From: Methylacidiphilales bacterium | GTDB lineage: Bacteria; Verrucomicrobiota; Verrucomicrobiia; Methylacidiphilales; UBA1321 | Length of the DNA stretch: 64,000 bases | NCBI GenBank assembly: GCA_026225555.1 | Contig: JAMFSY010000114.1 | Span: 110,451 to 174,450, forward strand | Direction of reading: 5' to 3' | Shown here: positions 17,766 to 26,420 of the stretch, one piece after another | How the letters are laid out: each line of letters starts with the position of its first letter | Position numbering within the stretch: the stretch's first letter is position 1 | Notes under the pieces: generated by a model | The model's database searches: none | Seen by the model: the letters and a program-made list of their open reading frames with translations, nothing else | What the model was told of the DNA's origin: nothing | Translations under genes and position numbers: made by a program

Positions 17766-18842
17766 ATGAAGATACGCTTCTATGTCCATTCGTCCCACGG
17801 CGACGCCATCCTCGATCCCGAGTATTGCGAGAACCATCCCTTGGGCGGAAGCGAGACGGCTGCGGTCCGGTTGGCGGGCAGTTTGAAAAAGCTGGGGATG
17901 GATGCCCAGGTGATCACGGACTTCAACCAACTGGCCACCTTGCGGTGCGATGTCTTTGTGGCGCTCCGGACCTGGGAGGTGTTTGCCCCCGGGGTGCGAC
18001 CGGGCCGCTTAAATTATCTTTGGTGCCAGGATGATGTGGACCAGCAATTGGTGGTTCCCTTAAAGGATCCGGAAATAGCGCGAAGGGTTTACGACGCCTG
18101 CGATGGCGTGATCATGATTTCCCATTATCAGGCGAATCGTTGGCTTGCGAATCTTCATGTTCCGCCCGAAAAGATTTTTATGAGCTCGAACGGCATTGAT
18201 TTGGAGCGATTCCCGTATCGGGCTTCGCGGACCACCGGCCGTCCGGCCCATGCCTACTATGCCTCGACTCCCTTTCGCGGATTAAAGCCATTGCTCGATC
18301 TGTGGCCCGAGGTGTATGGCGCCTTGGGTGATCGAGCCCGACTGACCATTTGCAGTTCCTTGAAAGTTTATGGCACATCGGACGAAGCGGCCTATGAGCC
18401 TCTCTACGAGCAGGCGCGGCAAACGAAGGGAGTTGTCTATTTGGGATCCGTCGGGCAAAGGCAACTTCGCGAGGTTGCCGTCTCCAACCGGGCACTGGCC
18501 TATCCCTGCACATTCCCGGAAACGGGATGCATCGCGGCGATGGAAGCCATGGCGGCGGGCTGCGCGGTGGTCAGCACAGCGTTGGGAGTTTTACCTGAAA
18601 CAGCCTGGCGCAATCCGCTGGTAGCCCCGACCGATGGCTGGGCCGATTTGTGGTTGGAGGAATTGATCCGGGTCCTGGTCGATGATGAATATTACCGGGA
18701 ACTGGCCGAAGCCAATTTGCACCTGGCTAAGTTGATGGGTTGGGACTCGGTGGCCCGTCGCTGGCTGATGCGCTTCCGCTCCGACGGGATCAAGCGGACG
18801 GCTAATCACGCAATGTCATCATTGGAACGGATCGGGGCTTGA
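17766..18842 (+). CDS. Glycosyltransferase family 4-like protein
   Basis: A 358-residue GT-B-fold enzyme. The N-terminal half has the acceptor-side signature NHPLGGSETAAVRLAGSLKK; the C-terminal half has the nucleotide-sugar pocket FPETGCIAAMEAMAAGCAVV with the two glutamates of the EX7E motif, as in GT1/GT4 enzymes. AAGGAA precedes ATG 17766. Its 3' end overlaps the convergent gene by 41 bp. With a sigma-28-like promoter, it is a good candidate for flagellin glycan assembly. Confidence 0.8.
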   Translation: MKIRFYVHSSHGDAILDPEYCENHPLGGSETAAVRLAGSLKKLGMDAQVITDFNQLATLRCDVFVALRTWEVFAPGVRPGRLNYLWCQDDVDQQLVVPLKDPEIARRVYDACDGVIMISHYQANRWLANLHVPPEKIFMSSNGIDLERFPYRASRTTGRPAHAYYASTPFRGLKPLLDLWPEVYGALGDRARLTICSSLKVYGTSDEAAYEPLYEQARQTKGVVYLGSVGQRQLREVAVSNRALAYPCTFPETGCIAAMEAMAAGCAVVSTALGVLPETAWRNPLVAPTDGWADLWLEELIRVLVDDEYYRELAEANLHLAKLMGWDSVARRWLMRFRSDGIKRTANHAMSSLERIGA

Positions 18843-20103
18843 GGAAAGAATTGGGATCGCAATGCTGGGCGATTTGCCGCCAGCGGATTTCCCACGTGTG
18901 CCCATTAAGGAAGCACTGATGCATTCGCGCCGCCTGTTCCTGCAGGTCGCTTTGCGATGAGGCAAAAAGCCGGGCCGATTCCGTCTGCAGCGCCTGCTCA
19001 TCGGTGGCTGTCACCAAGCCCGATCCTTCAGGAAAGAGCTCGGCCAACTCGAGTCGATAATCACTGAGCAGAGGCACACTGCACGCCGCGCATTCGAAGA
19101 TGCGGAACGGCAGGCCGCCCAAGATTGATTGAGGATCAATGATTTGGATCTGCCATTTTCCCGTGCAAAAAAGGTGACTCCAGGATGAGGAGGGAACCGA
19201 GGCAGTATCGGCATAAACCCAATCGGCTCCTCGTGGCAAGACGGCGCGCAACTCATCCTCACCCGCATAGGATTCGATGCCATGCCCGCTTAAAATGGCA
19301 ATGGGTCCGGCCTCGGCGATGGCAGCGAGCCCCCGCAGCCGTGCGATCCGTTTACCCAAGCGCCAAATCAGGTGATTCCACAGCGCCCGTAGCAGAGGAG
19401 CTTTGAGCAGGGCGTCAATCGCGAGGCGTTGCTTGCCGCCCAAGAGGGAGTGATAAGTCTGAAAAATGTCATAGGGCCGAATCGGCCAAGCCGCGCCGCG
19501 CATGGCTTCGCGAATATCTTCGAGCAGCCGCCCCAGGGACGCGGGGAACGATTGGGCAACCGCATCGAGTGAGCGCAGCGAGGGAATGGTGCCGACAAAA
19601 ACGGCGCGATCGTTCCAGTCGGAGTTCCACGCCTCTGCGCCAGGACAAAGGCGTTGAGGGTCAGCCGCCAGATGGATCGGAAACGCTTCGCTGCCGGTCA
19701 AGGCTTTCCAGCGGAGACGCCAGTAGCCATCCCAGATTCCGACCCGGACTCCATCACGTTGTTGCCAACGACGCCAGATTTCAGGATGGGCGAGTGTCTT
19801 GGGTGAGCGTTGGAAGTCGTCGAACCAGAGGGAGATTTTATCGACTCCGGTCAGCTCGGGAGAGTTCCAGAGGTCCTCCAGATCGAGGGGTGCATCCATC
19901 AGGAAGCAAACGGTATCGGGCCTTTTTTTCAGTAAATCGAGCCGGAGTTCATCGACGGCCCGATGACGTCCGGAGGCATCGGTAAGAAAAACCATTTCGG
20001 TTTCCCATCCGGCCGCCTTCGCACCGGAACGAAGGCCGCTGGTGAAAAGCGACTCCGTGCCGTGAAAGCTCTCAAGGAAGACGACCCGGCGAGGTTTGGA
20101 CAT
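18802..20103 (-). CDS. CgeB-like glycosyltransferase downstream of fliS
   Basis: A 433-residue protein with a GT-B-like layout: N-terminal FLESFHGTESLFTSGLRS, middle SLWFDDFQRS and FVGTIPSLRS, and the CgeB-type late block LPFRIFECAACSVPLLSDY followed by LFPEGSGLVTA. It is only distantly like the tandem pair. It starts 26 bp after fliS and is probably co-transcribed with fliD and fliS, which ties it to filament assembly. Its 3' end runs 41 bp into the convergent GT4 gene. Confidence 0.68.
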   Translation of the reverse strand: MSKPRRVVFLESFHGTESLFTSGLRSGAKAAGWETEMVFLTDASGRHRAVDELRLDLLKKRPDTVCFLMDAPLDLEDLWNSPELTGVDKISLWFDDFQRSPKTLAHPEIWRRWQQRDGVRVGIWDGYWRLRWKALTGSEAFPIHLAADPQRLCPGAEAWNSDWNDRAVFVGTIPSLRSLDAVAQSFPASLGRLLEDIREAMRGAAWPIRPYDIFQTYHSLLGGKQRLAIDALLKAPLLRALWNHLIWRLGKRIARLRGLAAIAEAGPIAILSGHGIESYAGEDELRAVLPRGADWVYADTASVPSSSWSHLFCTGKWQIQIIDPQSILGGLPFRIFECAACSVPLLSDYRLELAELFPEGSGLVTATDEQALQTESARLFASSQSDLQEQAARMHQCFLNGHTWEIRWRQIAQHCDPNSFLKPRSVPMMTLRD

Positions 20104-20129
20104 GGGAGGATCAGGGCAGGCCGCGCGCC

Positions 20130-20531
20130 TTACGCCGCCTGGGCATGAGGGACGGAAGCCAGTTGGTCCGCCTCAATCCAGGTCTTCTTGAGATCCAGAA
20201 GGAGGGGCAGGATGGCGCGAATGCGCTCCGGCTCGCATTTCTCAAACGCGTCCGAGATTTCCCGGGTGAAAAAGAGATAGAGATCGCTCAGGTTGCCGCA
20301 CAATTCGGGGCTGATCTCATGATTGAGGGTGGTATTGAGTTCCGTGAGAATATCGATACAGCGGGAAACGGATAGTGCGGCACGCGCGCGATCGTTTGGC
20401 CTCTCTTGGGCGGAGATCTCCGCCTGCACGGTATCGGCATGGTCGATCAGAGCCTCGTAGAGCATGATCAATCTTTGAGCGGGGGTGGAATTGTTGATCT
20501 TAATTTCCAGATAGCGGAGTCGTTGATCCAT
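20130..20531 (-). CDS. fliS: Flagellin export chaperone FliS
   Basis: A 133-residue helical protein. The N-terminal INNSTPAQRLIMLYEALIDH is the FliS signature (P..LI.MLYE..I). Later segments CIDILTELNTTLN, ELCGNLSDLYLFF and LKKTWIEA match the remaining helices. FliS binds the C-terminal D0 helix of flagellin and prevents premature polymerisation. It lies in an operon after fliD and an unknown gene. Confidence 0.93.
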   Translation of the reverse strand: MDQRLRYLEIKINNSTPAQRLIMLYEALIDHADTVQAEISAQERPNDRARAALSVSRCIDILTELNTTLNHEISPELCGNLSDLYLFFTREISDAFEKCEPERIRAILPLLLDLKKTWIEADQLASVPHAQAA

Positions 20532-20540
20532 ATAGTAATC

Positions 20541-21140
20541 CTAGTCGTGCAGGGTTGAGACGAGTTGACGGCAGCTTTCCAAAAAGGCCCTCGATTGCCG
20601 AAGCCAGGGCAGAAGGCGGAGTTCGATCGAATCGGAGATTCCCATGGTGTCGCCTCGATTAAAGGCGGCATGCAGTTCCCACATGACCTTGCCGAGTTCC
20701 GCCAGTTGCCGGTCGATGATGTGAGTGACCTGCGCATCGGTGAGCAGGCCGGAGAGTCGGGGAAGAAAACCGACCTGAAGCTTGATTTCCTCGCAGATCA
20801 ACTGCCATGAAATAGCCACCTCCGCGGGTTCGCCCACGAGCGCTTCGGTGACCAGCGTTTCGCACTCGCCTTCCAGTTGGCGGGCCTTCTGGCACTGCTG
20901 GTTTAGGGCCGCCTCCAGGGCGCTGGCGAGGGGAACCGAAGCGATCCGGCAGATTTCGCAGCGGGAGAAAAGATCGTGGGCCTCTTCGAGGTTGACGACG
21001 GGGATGCCGTCGAACTCACAGGAACCGATGGAAAGATTATCTGCGAGAAGAATTTCCATGATTCGGGCGCAAAATTCGGAGAAATCTTTCGCTTCGGGAA
21101 GACCGCTTTCCACGGGGTGATTGTCGATGAGTATTTTCAT
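20541..21140 (-). CDS. Hypothetical protein between fliD and fliS
   Basis: A 199-residue soluble protein starting 8 bp after the fliD stop and ending 9 bp before fliS. It opens with MKILIDNHPV and has long helical stretches (LASALEAALNQQCQKARQLE; ICEEIKLQVGFLPRLSG). The position is where fliT or other filament chaperones often occur, but the N-terminal part (about 1-70), with a predicted alpha/beta start, is unlike FliT. I do not recognise the family. A filament-cap or flagellin chaperone role is inferred from context only. Confidence 0.6.
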   Translation of the reverse strand: MKILIDNHPVESGLPEAKDFSEFCARIMEILLADNLSIGSCEFDGIPVVNLEEAHDLFSRCEICRIASVPLASALEAALNQQCQKARQLEGECETLVTEALVGEPAEVAISWQLICEEIKLQVGFLPRLSGLLTDAQVTHIIDRQLAELGKVMWELHAAFNRGDTMGISDSIELRLLPWLRQSRAFLESCRQLVSTLHD

Positions 21141-21148
21141 AGTTTTTC

Positions 21149-22945
21149 TTAAGAACTGCTTAGTGTGTTGCTACCGACCGTGCCCATGCTGCTAGGGGTG
21201 CTGCTGCTACTGCTGCTTGAGGAACTGCTGGAACTGGGCGTTCCGTTGAGCACGCTGCTCATTCCCTGGGAGGTTCCCTCGATGGAATCCAGCGCGGCAA
21301 ATTCCATTTCGAGCTGCGTCTGCTCTGCCGCCATGCGTTCCTGCATCTGGGCAATCTGGGTATTGTTGTAAGTGAGCTGGGATTTGATCTGGGCTTGTTC
21401 GTTGGTGATGATGCCGTTGAGTGAATCGTTGTAGCCCGCGATGACGTTTTGCAGGGTCGTGGTCAGACCCGTTTTGGGATCGTTGAACAGAGCAACCACG
21501 TCGCTGAGATTATTGGAAAGAGCGGCTGTCAGTTTCGCCGAATCAACGTGGGTGATGGTGTTGTCGTTGGCATTCGTCTCGATGCCGAGATCGCTCAACA
21601 TGCGGATAACGGAAGTATTATTGACGGCACCCGAGGTAATCTGGCGAAGTTGGGGGGCAAGAAAGGTCAGGTTCGTATCGCTGGCGAGGCTGCCGTTTTT
21701 CGTGGGATCGGTCGTATTCAGGCTCGTGTAGCCGGCGATGATACTTTGTGTCGAATTATACTGATCGATGAACGCGTTGATCGCGGTCGCGATCGTGGTG
21801 GTGTCGGGCGCCACGGTGACCTGGGTGGTGCCGGTGCCGGTCGCGGTGAAGGTGATGCCAGGTACCCCGAGATCGCTGCTGCTGATAATATTGCTATCGC
21901 TTTGGCGCACCGTGGCGCTGTCTCCCACGGTAAAGAGAGTCGGCCTGCCGACCTGCAACTGGCTGTCGCTGGTCGAGAGGCGTAAGGCGCTGGCAATGTT
22001 GCCGGTGCCGTCGGCCACGGTGATGTTCTGGGGACCCCGTTGTGTGGAAGTGAGGACGAGTTGATCGTTATAGGTGTCGTAAACCGCAGTTACACCGGCC
22101 TTGCTCGCATTGATCTCTCCGATAAGCGAGTTGAGGGAATCGCCGCTCGTGTAGGTGATGGGCACGCCATTGATCGAAAAAGTTCCAGCCGTCAGCGGAG
22201 TGCGTAAGGGGGTCGAAGCAAGATCGGCGGTGGGATCGATGCGACCAATTCCCGTGGTTGAAATGACGCTGCCTGTCCCGTTATTAAAGAGTTGGGCCTG
22301 ATGAAGAAAGTCACTGGTATCGGTGGCCGATCCGAGAATGACGGGCGAGGAGGATTGAAGCGAGATGGCGCCGGTGGTGCTGTTGTAGGAAGCAGTCACC
22401 CCGGCGCCGGAATTGTTGATTTTACCAATAACAGAGGCCGTGGAATTGGGGTTGCCGTCGTCCAGCACATCCGTCGCCGCCAGCGTGATCTGTTTCCCGT
22501 TCAGGGTGAAGGTCTGGCCATCGACGGAAGTCTCGTTAAGGACGGTCCCGACGAGGGCCGTGCCCGCCGGCGGGGCGGTGAGCTTGATGTCGGAAAAGGC
22601 GCCGCCGGCTGAACCGCCCCGAAGGGCGGTAGTGCTGGCGAGTTGGGTGATGTTGAGGCTGAAGGCGCCGACATTGGCCGTGCTGTCCGTGGCGGCGGTG
22701 CCGGTGGCGGTGGCCGAAACGGTCGCAAGCCGGGAGGTAAAAAGGCTATTGGCGTTGAGGCTTTGCAGCGTGGTGCTCAGGCTCCCGAGGCTCGTCCCCA
22801 GTGAGCCGAGATCCGAGCTGTTATTGGTCAGCGTGGTATTGGTCGTCTGGAGGTTTGTGATGGGAATACTGTCTGCCGCGATGATCGATGAGATGATCGA
22901 GGAGACATTTAATCCGCTGAAGGTGCCGCCAATAGTAATACCCAT
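21149..22945 (-). CDS. fliD: Flagellar filament cap protein FliD
   Basis: A 598-residue cap protein. The N-terminal SSIISSIIAADSIPITNLQT and the T/S-rich coiled beginning match FliD_N. The C-terminal coiled part (LTTTLQNVIAGYNDSLNGII, QIAQMQERMAAEQTQLEMEFAALD) matches FliD_C. The extreme C-terminus has an unusual run of about 12 serines. FliD caps the growing filament and folds flagellin. A sigma-28-like promoter precedes it (22992-22966), and it leads the fliD-unknown-fliS-glycosyltransferase unit. Confidence 0.94.
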   Translation of the reverse strand: MGITIGGTFSGLNVSSIISSIIAADSIPITNLQTTNTTLTNNSSDLGSLGTSLGSLSTTLQSLNANSLFTSRLATVSATATGTAATDSTANVGAFSLNITQLASTTALRGGSAGGAFSDIKLTAPPAGTALVGTVLNETSVDGQTFTLNGKQITLAATDVLDDGNPNSTASVIGKINNSGAGVTASYNSTTGAISLQSSSPVILGSATDTSDFLHQAQLFNNGTGSVISTTGIGRIDPTADLASTPLRTPLTAGTFSINGVPITYTSGDSLNSLIGEINASKAGVTAVYDTYNDQLVLTSTQRGPQNITVADGTGNIASALRLSTSDSQLQVGRPTLFTVGDSATVRQSDSNIISSSDLGVPGITFTATGTGTTQVTVAPDTTTIATAINAFIDQYNSTQSIIAGYTSLNTTDPTKNGSLASDTNLTFLAPQLRQITSGAVNNTSVIRMLSDLGIETNANDNTITHVDSAKLTAALSNNLSDVVALFNDPKTGLTTTLQNVIAGYNDSLNGIITNEQAQIKSQLTYNNTQIAQMQERMAAEQTQLEMEFAALDSIEGTSQGMSSVLNGTPSSSSSSSSSSSSTPSSMGTVGSNTLSSS

Positions 22946-22965
22946 AATACCGTTAGATATTCCAT

Positions 22966-22992
22966 CTATCGGTATGAGCGGGCCGTTCCTTG
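22966..22992 (-). promoter_or_regulatory. Putative sigma-28 promoter of the fliD operon
   Basis: The minus strand reads CAAG (22992-22989), 15 nt, ACCGATAG (22973-22966). The -10 is the same 8-mer as at flgM. Predicted leader to ATG 22945 is about 14 nt. Confidence 0.5.
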
Positions 22993-23007
22993 ACCCGAAT
23001 CGGAATG

Positions 23008-24423
23008 TTACTTTGAGGGGATTTCCTGCGGCTCGTCGTCGGCATCCGCATCGCTGTCGGTGGCGGACTGGCCCTGATATTCCTTCAACTTGTTGCGCAG
23101 GGTGCGAACGTTGATGCCGATGAGATCGGCGGCTTCATTGCGATTGCCGGAAGTTTTTTTAAGCGCGAGAGAAATCAGTCGTTTCTCCACTTCGGCCAAA
23201 GTGGGAAAACCAGTACCCGAATCGAGGATTGGATCTCCCGCCGAGGAGGTGGAAAAAGGAACGATGTCGCCATAAGTGAGTTCGGTTTCCTGAGTGGAAA
23301 GAATCACCGCCCGTTCGGCATAATTGCGCAATTCGCGCACGTTGCCCGGCCAGGAATAGCGGGCGAGCTGGTCGAGCGCGATGGAGCTGATTTTTGGAAC
23401 CGGCTTGTTATGTTGTTTGGCGAAACGATCGAGAAATTTACCCAGCAGATATTCGACCTCGCCCTTGCGTTCGGATAAGCGCGGCACCCGGATGGGAACG
23501 ACATTAAGCCGGTAGTAGAGATCCTGCCGGAATTGTCCCGCCTTCACCGCCTCGGCCAGATTGCGATTGGTGGTGGCGAGAATCCGGACATCGATGCGGA
23601 TGGTGCGGTTTCCGCCCACTCTTTCGAATTCCTGTTCCTGAAGGACGCGCAGTAATTTCGCCTGAAGCGGAAGCGATATCTCGGTGATTTCATCGAGGAG
23701 GAGCGTGCCGCCGTTGGCCAGTTCGAAGCGCCCTTCGCGCCTCGCGGTCGCGCCGGTGAAGGCGCCTTTCTCATGGCCGAAGAATTCGCTCTCCAGGAGA
23801 TTCTCGGGAACGGCCGCGCAGTTGACTTTGATGTAGGGCTTTTCCCGGCGCAGGCTTTTTTCGTAAAGGGTGCGCGCGATGACTTCCTTGCCGGTGCCGC
23901 TCTCGCCCTCGATCAGGACGGTGGCATCCGTGGGCGCGACTTGCAGCACCAGTTTCAGGACCTGCTGCATTTCGGTACTGCAGAGCAGCAGGGACGACGC
24001 ATCGGACTGTTCCGCAAGCTGACTCTTGAGATAAGTGTTTTGCTTGCGCAGCTCCTTCTGTTCGGAGAGGAGGTTAACGGCGAGCTCCAGCTGGCTGCTG
24101 GTGAAAGGCTTGAGCAGGTAATTCGAGGCGCCGTTCTTCATCGCCTCCACCGCCGATTCAATCGTGCCGAATCCGGTCATGATGATGACTTCGACCGCCT
24201 TGTTGGCCTGCTTGAATTGCTGAAGCAATTCCATGCCGTTGCCATCGGGAAGCTGAAGATCGGTAATGATCAAATCCGCCGGTTCCTTTTGTTGTTCCTC
24301 CCTCGCCTGGCTGCAATTGCTGACGGCCAGGACGGAGAGGCCCATCTTTTGAAAGGCGCTGACCAATAGCCGACGGACGATGGGATCGTCCTCAACAACC
24401 ATGATTTTTTCGAATCGAATCAA
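23008..24423 (-). CDS. Sigma-54-dependent response regulator (NtrC family), likely flagellar master activator
   Basis: A 471-residue protein of the FlrC/FlgR/NtrC kind. REC (about 7-125) has its phosphoacceptor in [13 protein letters not shown] and a lysine in LLKPFT. The AAA+ domain has Walker A GESGTGKE, the sigma-54-contacting GAFTGA loop and an arginine-rich sensor II region. A Fis-type helix-turn-helix is at the C-terminus ([20 protein letters not shown]), followed by an acidic tail. It would activate sigma-54 promoters such as those proposed at 28045 and 45619. It starts 3 bp after the TPR gene, in a unit led by a sigma-28-like promoter. A dedicated kinase is not adjacent. Confidence 0.93.
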   Translation of the reverse strand: MIRFEKIMVVEDDPIVRRLLVSAFQKMGLSVLAVSNCSQAREEQQKEPADLIITDLQLPDGNGMELLQQFKQANKAVEVIIMTGFGTIESAVEAMKNGASNYLLKPFTSSQLELAVNLLSEQKELRKQNTYLKSQLAEQSDASSLLLCSTEMQQVLKLVLQVAPTDATVLIEGESGTGKEVIARTLYEKSLRREKPYIKVNCAAVPENLLESEFFGHEKGAFTGATARREGRFELANGGTLLLDEITEISLPLQAKLLRVLQEQEFERVGGNRTIRIDVRILATTNRNLAEAVKAGQFRQDLYYRLNVVPIRVPRLSERKGEVEYLLGKFLDRFAKQHNKPVPKISSIALDQLARYSWPGNVRELRNYAERAVILSTQETELTYGDIVPFSTSSAGDPILDSGTGFPTLAEVEKRLISLALKKTSGNRNEAADLIGINVRTLRNKLKEYQGQSATDSDADADDEPQEIPSK

Positions 24424-24426
24424 GTT

Positions 24427-25656
24427 TTAACGGAGGGTAAGGGGCTGATCGGACGGAGTGGAGAAAGTGGGAGGAAGGAGACGATTCAAGGACAGGTCCA
24501 AGTTCTGGAGAGCTTTTTCGTCGGAGAGAAGGGAGGAGATGTTTGTTTGCGAAGGGGAACTGGCTCCGTTTTCGGGGACATCCGAAAACTTGGTTTGAAA
24601 GGCAACAAGCCTACTATAATGATCGAGCGTTGCCTGCCAAGGTTTACCTTCCGGAGGCAGATCCAATGCCTTCTGAAGAAGGGGCGCCATGACGGTTGTG
24701 TTGCTCTTGTTCAGGGTAAGGAGAAATTCCGCCGTCCGCTTTTGCCAATAGGATTCATCCTGGGGCCAAACCGTGCGGACGGTCCAAACCAGCGCCTGCA
24801 ATTCCTGCTGCGCGCGAATGGGATCATTCTTGAGGAGATAAAGATGATAGAGGCGCAGTCGCGCTTCCGGGGCGAGGGGATGAAACGGATTCTGTTGCAG
24901 GGTTTGTTCGTAAAGACCTTGCGCTTGGTCGGCCTGCTTCAGCTGATAATAACAATCCGCCTGAAGAAACGAGGCCCGCGCCCGGGAGGCCGGGGAAGCG
25001 GTTGGCGCGGCCTTTTGATAGCGATCGAAGAGCTTGGCGGCGCGAGCCCATTGGCCGCCGTTATATTCGTTTTCAGCCAATCCCAGGAGGGTCGCCTCGG
25101 TCAGCCGAGTATATTGTTTGAGGTCCTCCGCGCTCTGCACTTCGCCCTGGTTGACCGTGGAGGAAAGAGTCCGGTAGTAGGCGTCGCGGGCGAGATCGAA
25201 TAGCCCCATCCTGGAATAAAGTGTCCCCGTGCGGTAGGCAACCGCCCCGGCTTCGGGACGTCCGGGAAAAAGTTCCAGCCAGATTTTAAGCCAGGACAGT
25301 GCCTCGGCATCTTCATTCCGGGCCGTCAGGCAATCGGCCAATTCCAGGATGGCCCTGGCCCGCTCAGGTGGAGAGAGATCACGATTCGAGGCAACCTGAC
25401 GAAGATAAGCGATGGCCAGCACCGTATCGTTATGGTCGCGCAGATAATCGGCCCGTTTGAGAAAAGGCGGCAATTCTTCCGGAGCATCAGGTTTCTGCCT
25501 GGGAGATAACGGGTCCAGATTGGCGGGCGCAATGGAATCGGGCGGTGTGGCCAAAGGTTGCGGCATCGCCGGGGCGGCGTTCGTCGAGGCTGCTTCTTCT
25601 CCACTCAGGTGAAGAACGGGCAACAGGCAGACGATAAGGATCAACCAACAACGCAT
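24427..25656 (-). CDS. Secreted TPR-repeat protein
   Basis: A 409-residue protein with an N-terminal signal peptide (MRCWLILIVCLLPVLHLSGE) and a mature part of TPR-like helical pairs (about 70-330; for example ADYLRDHNDTVLAIAYLRQV, YYQLKQADQAQGLYEQTLQQ). The tail is Ser/Thr-rich. Such proteins act as periplasmic scaffolds. It lies 6 bp after the proline-rich secreted protein and 3 bp before the sigma-54 activator, so the three are probably one operon. No specific function is recognised. Confidence 0.72.
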   Translation of the reverse strand: MRCWLILIVCLLPVLHLSGEEAASTNAAPAMPQPLATPPDSIAPANLDPLSPRQKPDAPEELPPFLKRADYLRDHNDTVLAIAYLRQVASNRDLSPPERARAILELADCLTARNEDAEALSWLKIWLELFPGRPEAGAVAYRTGTLYSRMGLFDLARDAYYRTLSSTVNQGEVQSAEDLKQYTRLTEATLLGLAENEYNGGQWARAAKLFDRYQKAAPTASPASRARASFLQADCYYQLKQADQAQGLYEQTLQQNPFHPLAPEARLRLYHLYLLKNDPIRAQQELQALVWTVRTVWPQDESYWQKRTAEFLLTLNKSNTTVMAPLLQKALDLPPEGKPWQATLDHYSRLVAFQTKFSDVPENGASSPSQTNISSLLSDEKALQNLDLSLNRLLPPTFSTPSDQPLTLR

Positions 25657-25662
25657 GGTGGT

Positions 25663-26283
25663 TTACCGTTGGGGTGTCTGGTAAATGGCGGCGGAGCCTC
25701 CAATAACGGGAGGACTGCTTTCACTGGAGTTGAGCAGGGGCGGAAGCCAGTAAGGATCGGCGCCGGAAGAGGTTCCTTTGCCGTTTGATGGGACGACGGC
25801 GGAGGACTGATAACTACCCGCCTGCTTTTTAGCGTCTGCCGCTGCGGTCTGCGGATTGTCTTTGATCCACTGGAGAAAGGGCGATACAGCGACAAGCGCT
25901 GGATTTTCCACGGGCTGCGGCACGGACGCCGGCTTGGGTGGTTGCGGTGTGGGGCTGGACGCGGCGGGTGGCGTGTCCTTCGGAGGCGGGAGCGTCGCGA
26001 GGGGGGCAGTAATCGAGGCCACCATGAGCCTTTTCCCGAGCGGTTTAAGCTGATCGGGCAAAGGAGGCATGGAGGCAAAGTGGGTCCAACCCGGCATGGG
26101 TTGAAATCTTCCGGGAGTCGGTGCGACCGGCGTGGGCGCAGGAAGTAAATCTTGTGGATCATCCTGCGGTAGGCCCGTCAATTCACCGGCGCGCAAAACA
26201 GAGGCGGGAGCCATGAAGAGAAGGGAAAGCCCAACCGTAGCGAGAAGAGTTCTAGAGAGGGAGGTATAGTCAAAGCCGGGCAT
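25663..26283 (-). CDS. Proline-rich secreted protein
   Basis: A 206-residue protein with a signal peptide or membrane anchor (LLATVGLSLLFMAPASVLRAG) and a low-complexity mature chain with proline-rich patches (LLPAPTPVAPTPG; SSPTPQPPKPASVPQPV). GGAAG precedes ATG 26283 at good spacing. It has no catalytic motif. Co-location with a secreted TPR protein suggests an envelope complex linked to flagella, by context only. Confidence 0.6.
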   Translation of the reverse strand: MPGFDYTSLSRTLLATVGLSLLFMAPASVLRAGELTGLPQDDPQDLLPAPTPVAPTPGRFQPMPGWTHFASMPPLPDQLKPLGKRLMVASITAPLATLPPPKDTPPAASSPTPQPPKPASVPQPVENPALVAVSPFLQWIKDNPQTAAADAKKQAGSYQSSAVVPSNGKGTSSGADPYWLPPLLNSSESSPPVIGGSAAIYQTPQR

Positions 26284-26307
26284 AATCTTCCATGGGGGTT
26301 ACTTCCG

Positions 26308-26334
26308 TTATCGGGTTGGTGTTGCGGAGTATTA
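26308..26334 (-). promoter_or_regulatory. Putative sigma-28 promoter of the proline-rich/TPR/NtrC operon
   Basis: The minus strand reads TAAT (26334-26331), 15 nt, CCCGATAA (26315-26308): 3 of 4 and 7 of 8 matches to the sigma-28 consensus. Predicted leader to ATG 26283 is about 18 nt and contains the GGAAG ribosome site. Confidence 0.55.
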
Positions 26335-26420
26335 GCGAAAATAATGAAGATCCGGGGCTAACCGGCTGAACGAGAGAAGGACCGAAAAGCTCCTCAGTTT
26401 TCCGCCCCCGAAGTCGATGT

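Noticed and set aside
21165-21240. Serine-codon run at the fliD 3' end as a microsatellite or frameshift site
   Set aside because: Codons vary (AGC, AGT, TCA) and the frame is intact, so it is a protein-level serine tail.
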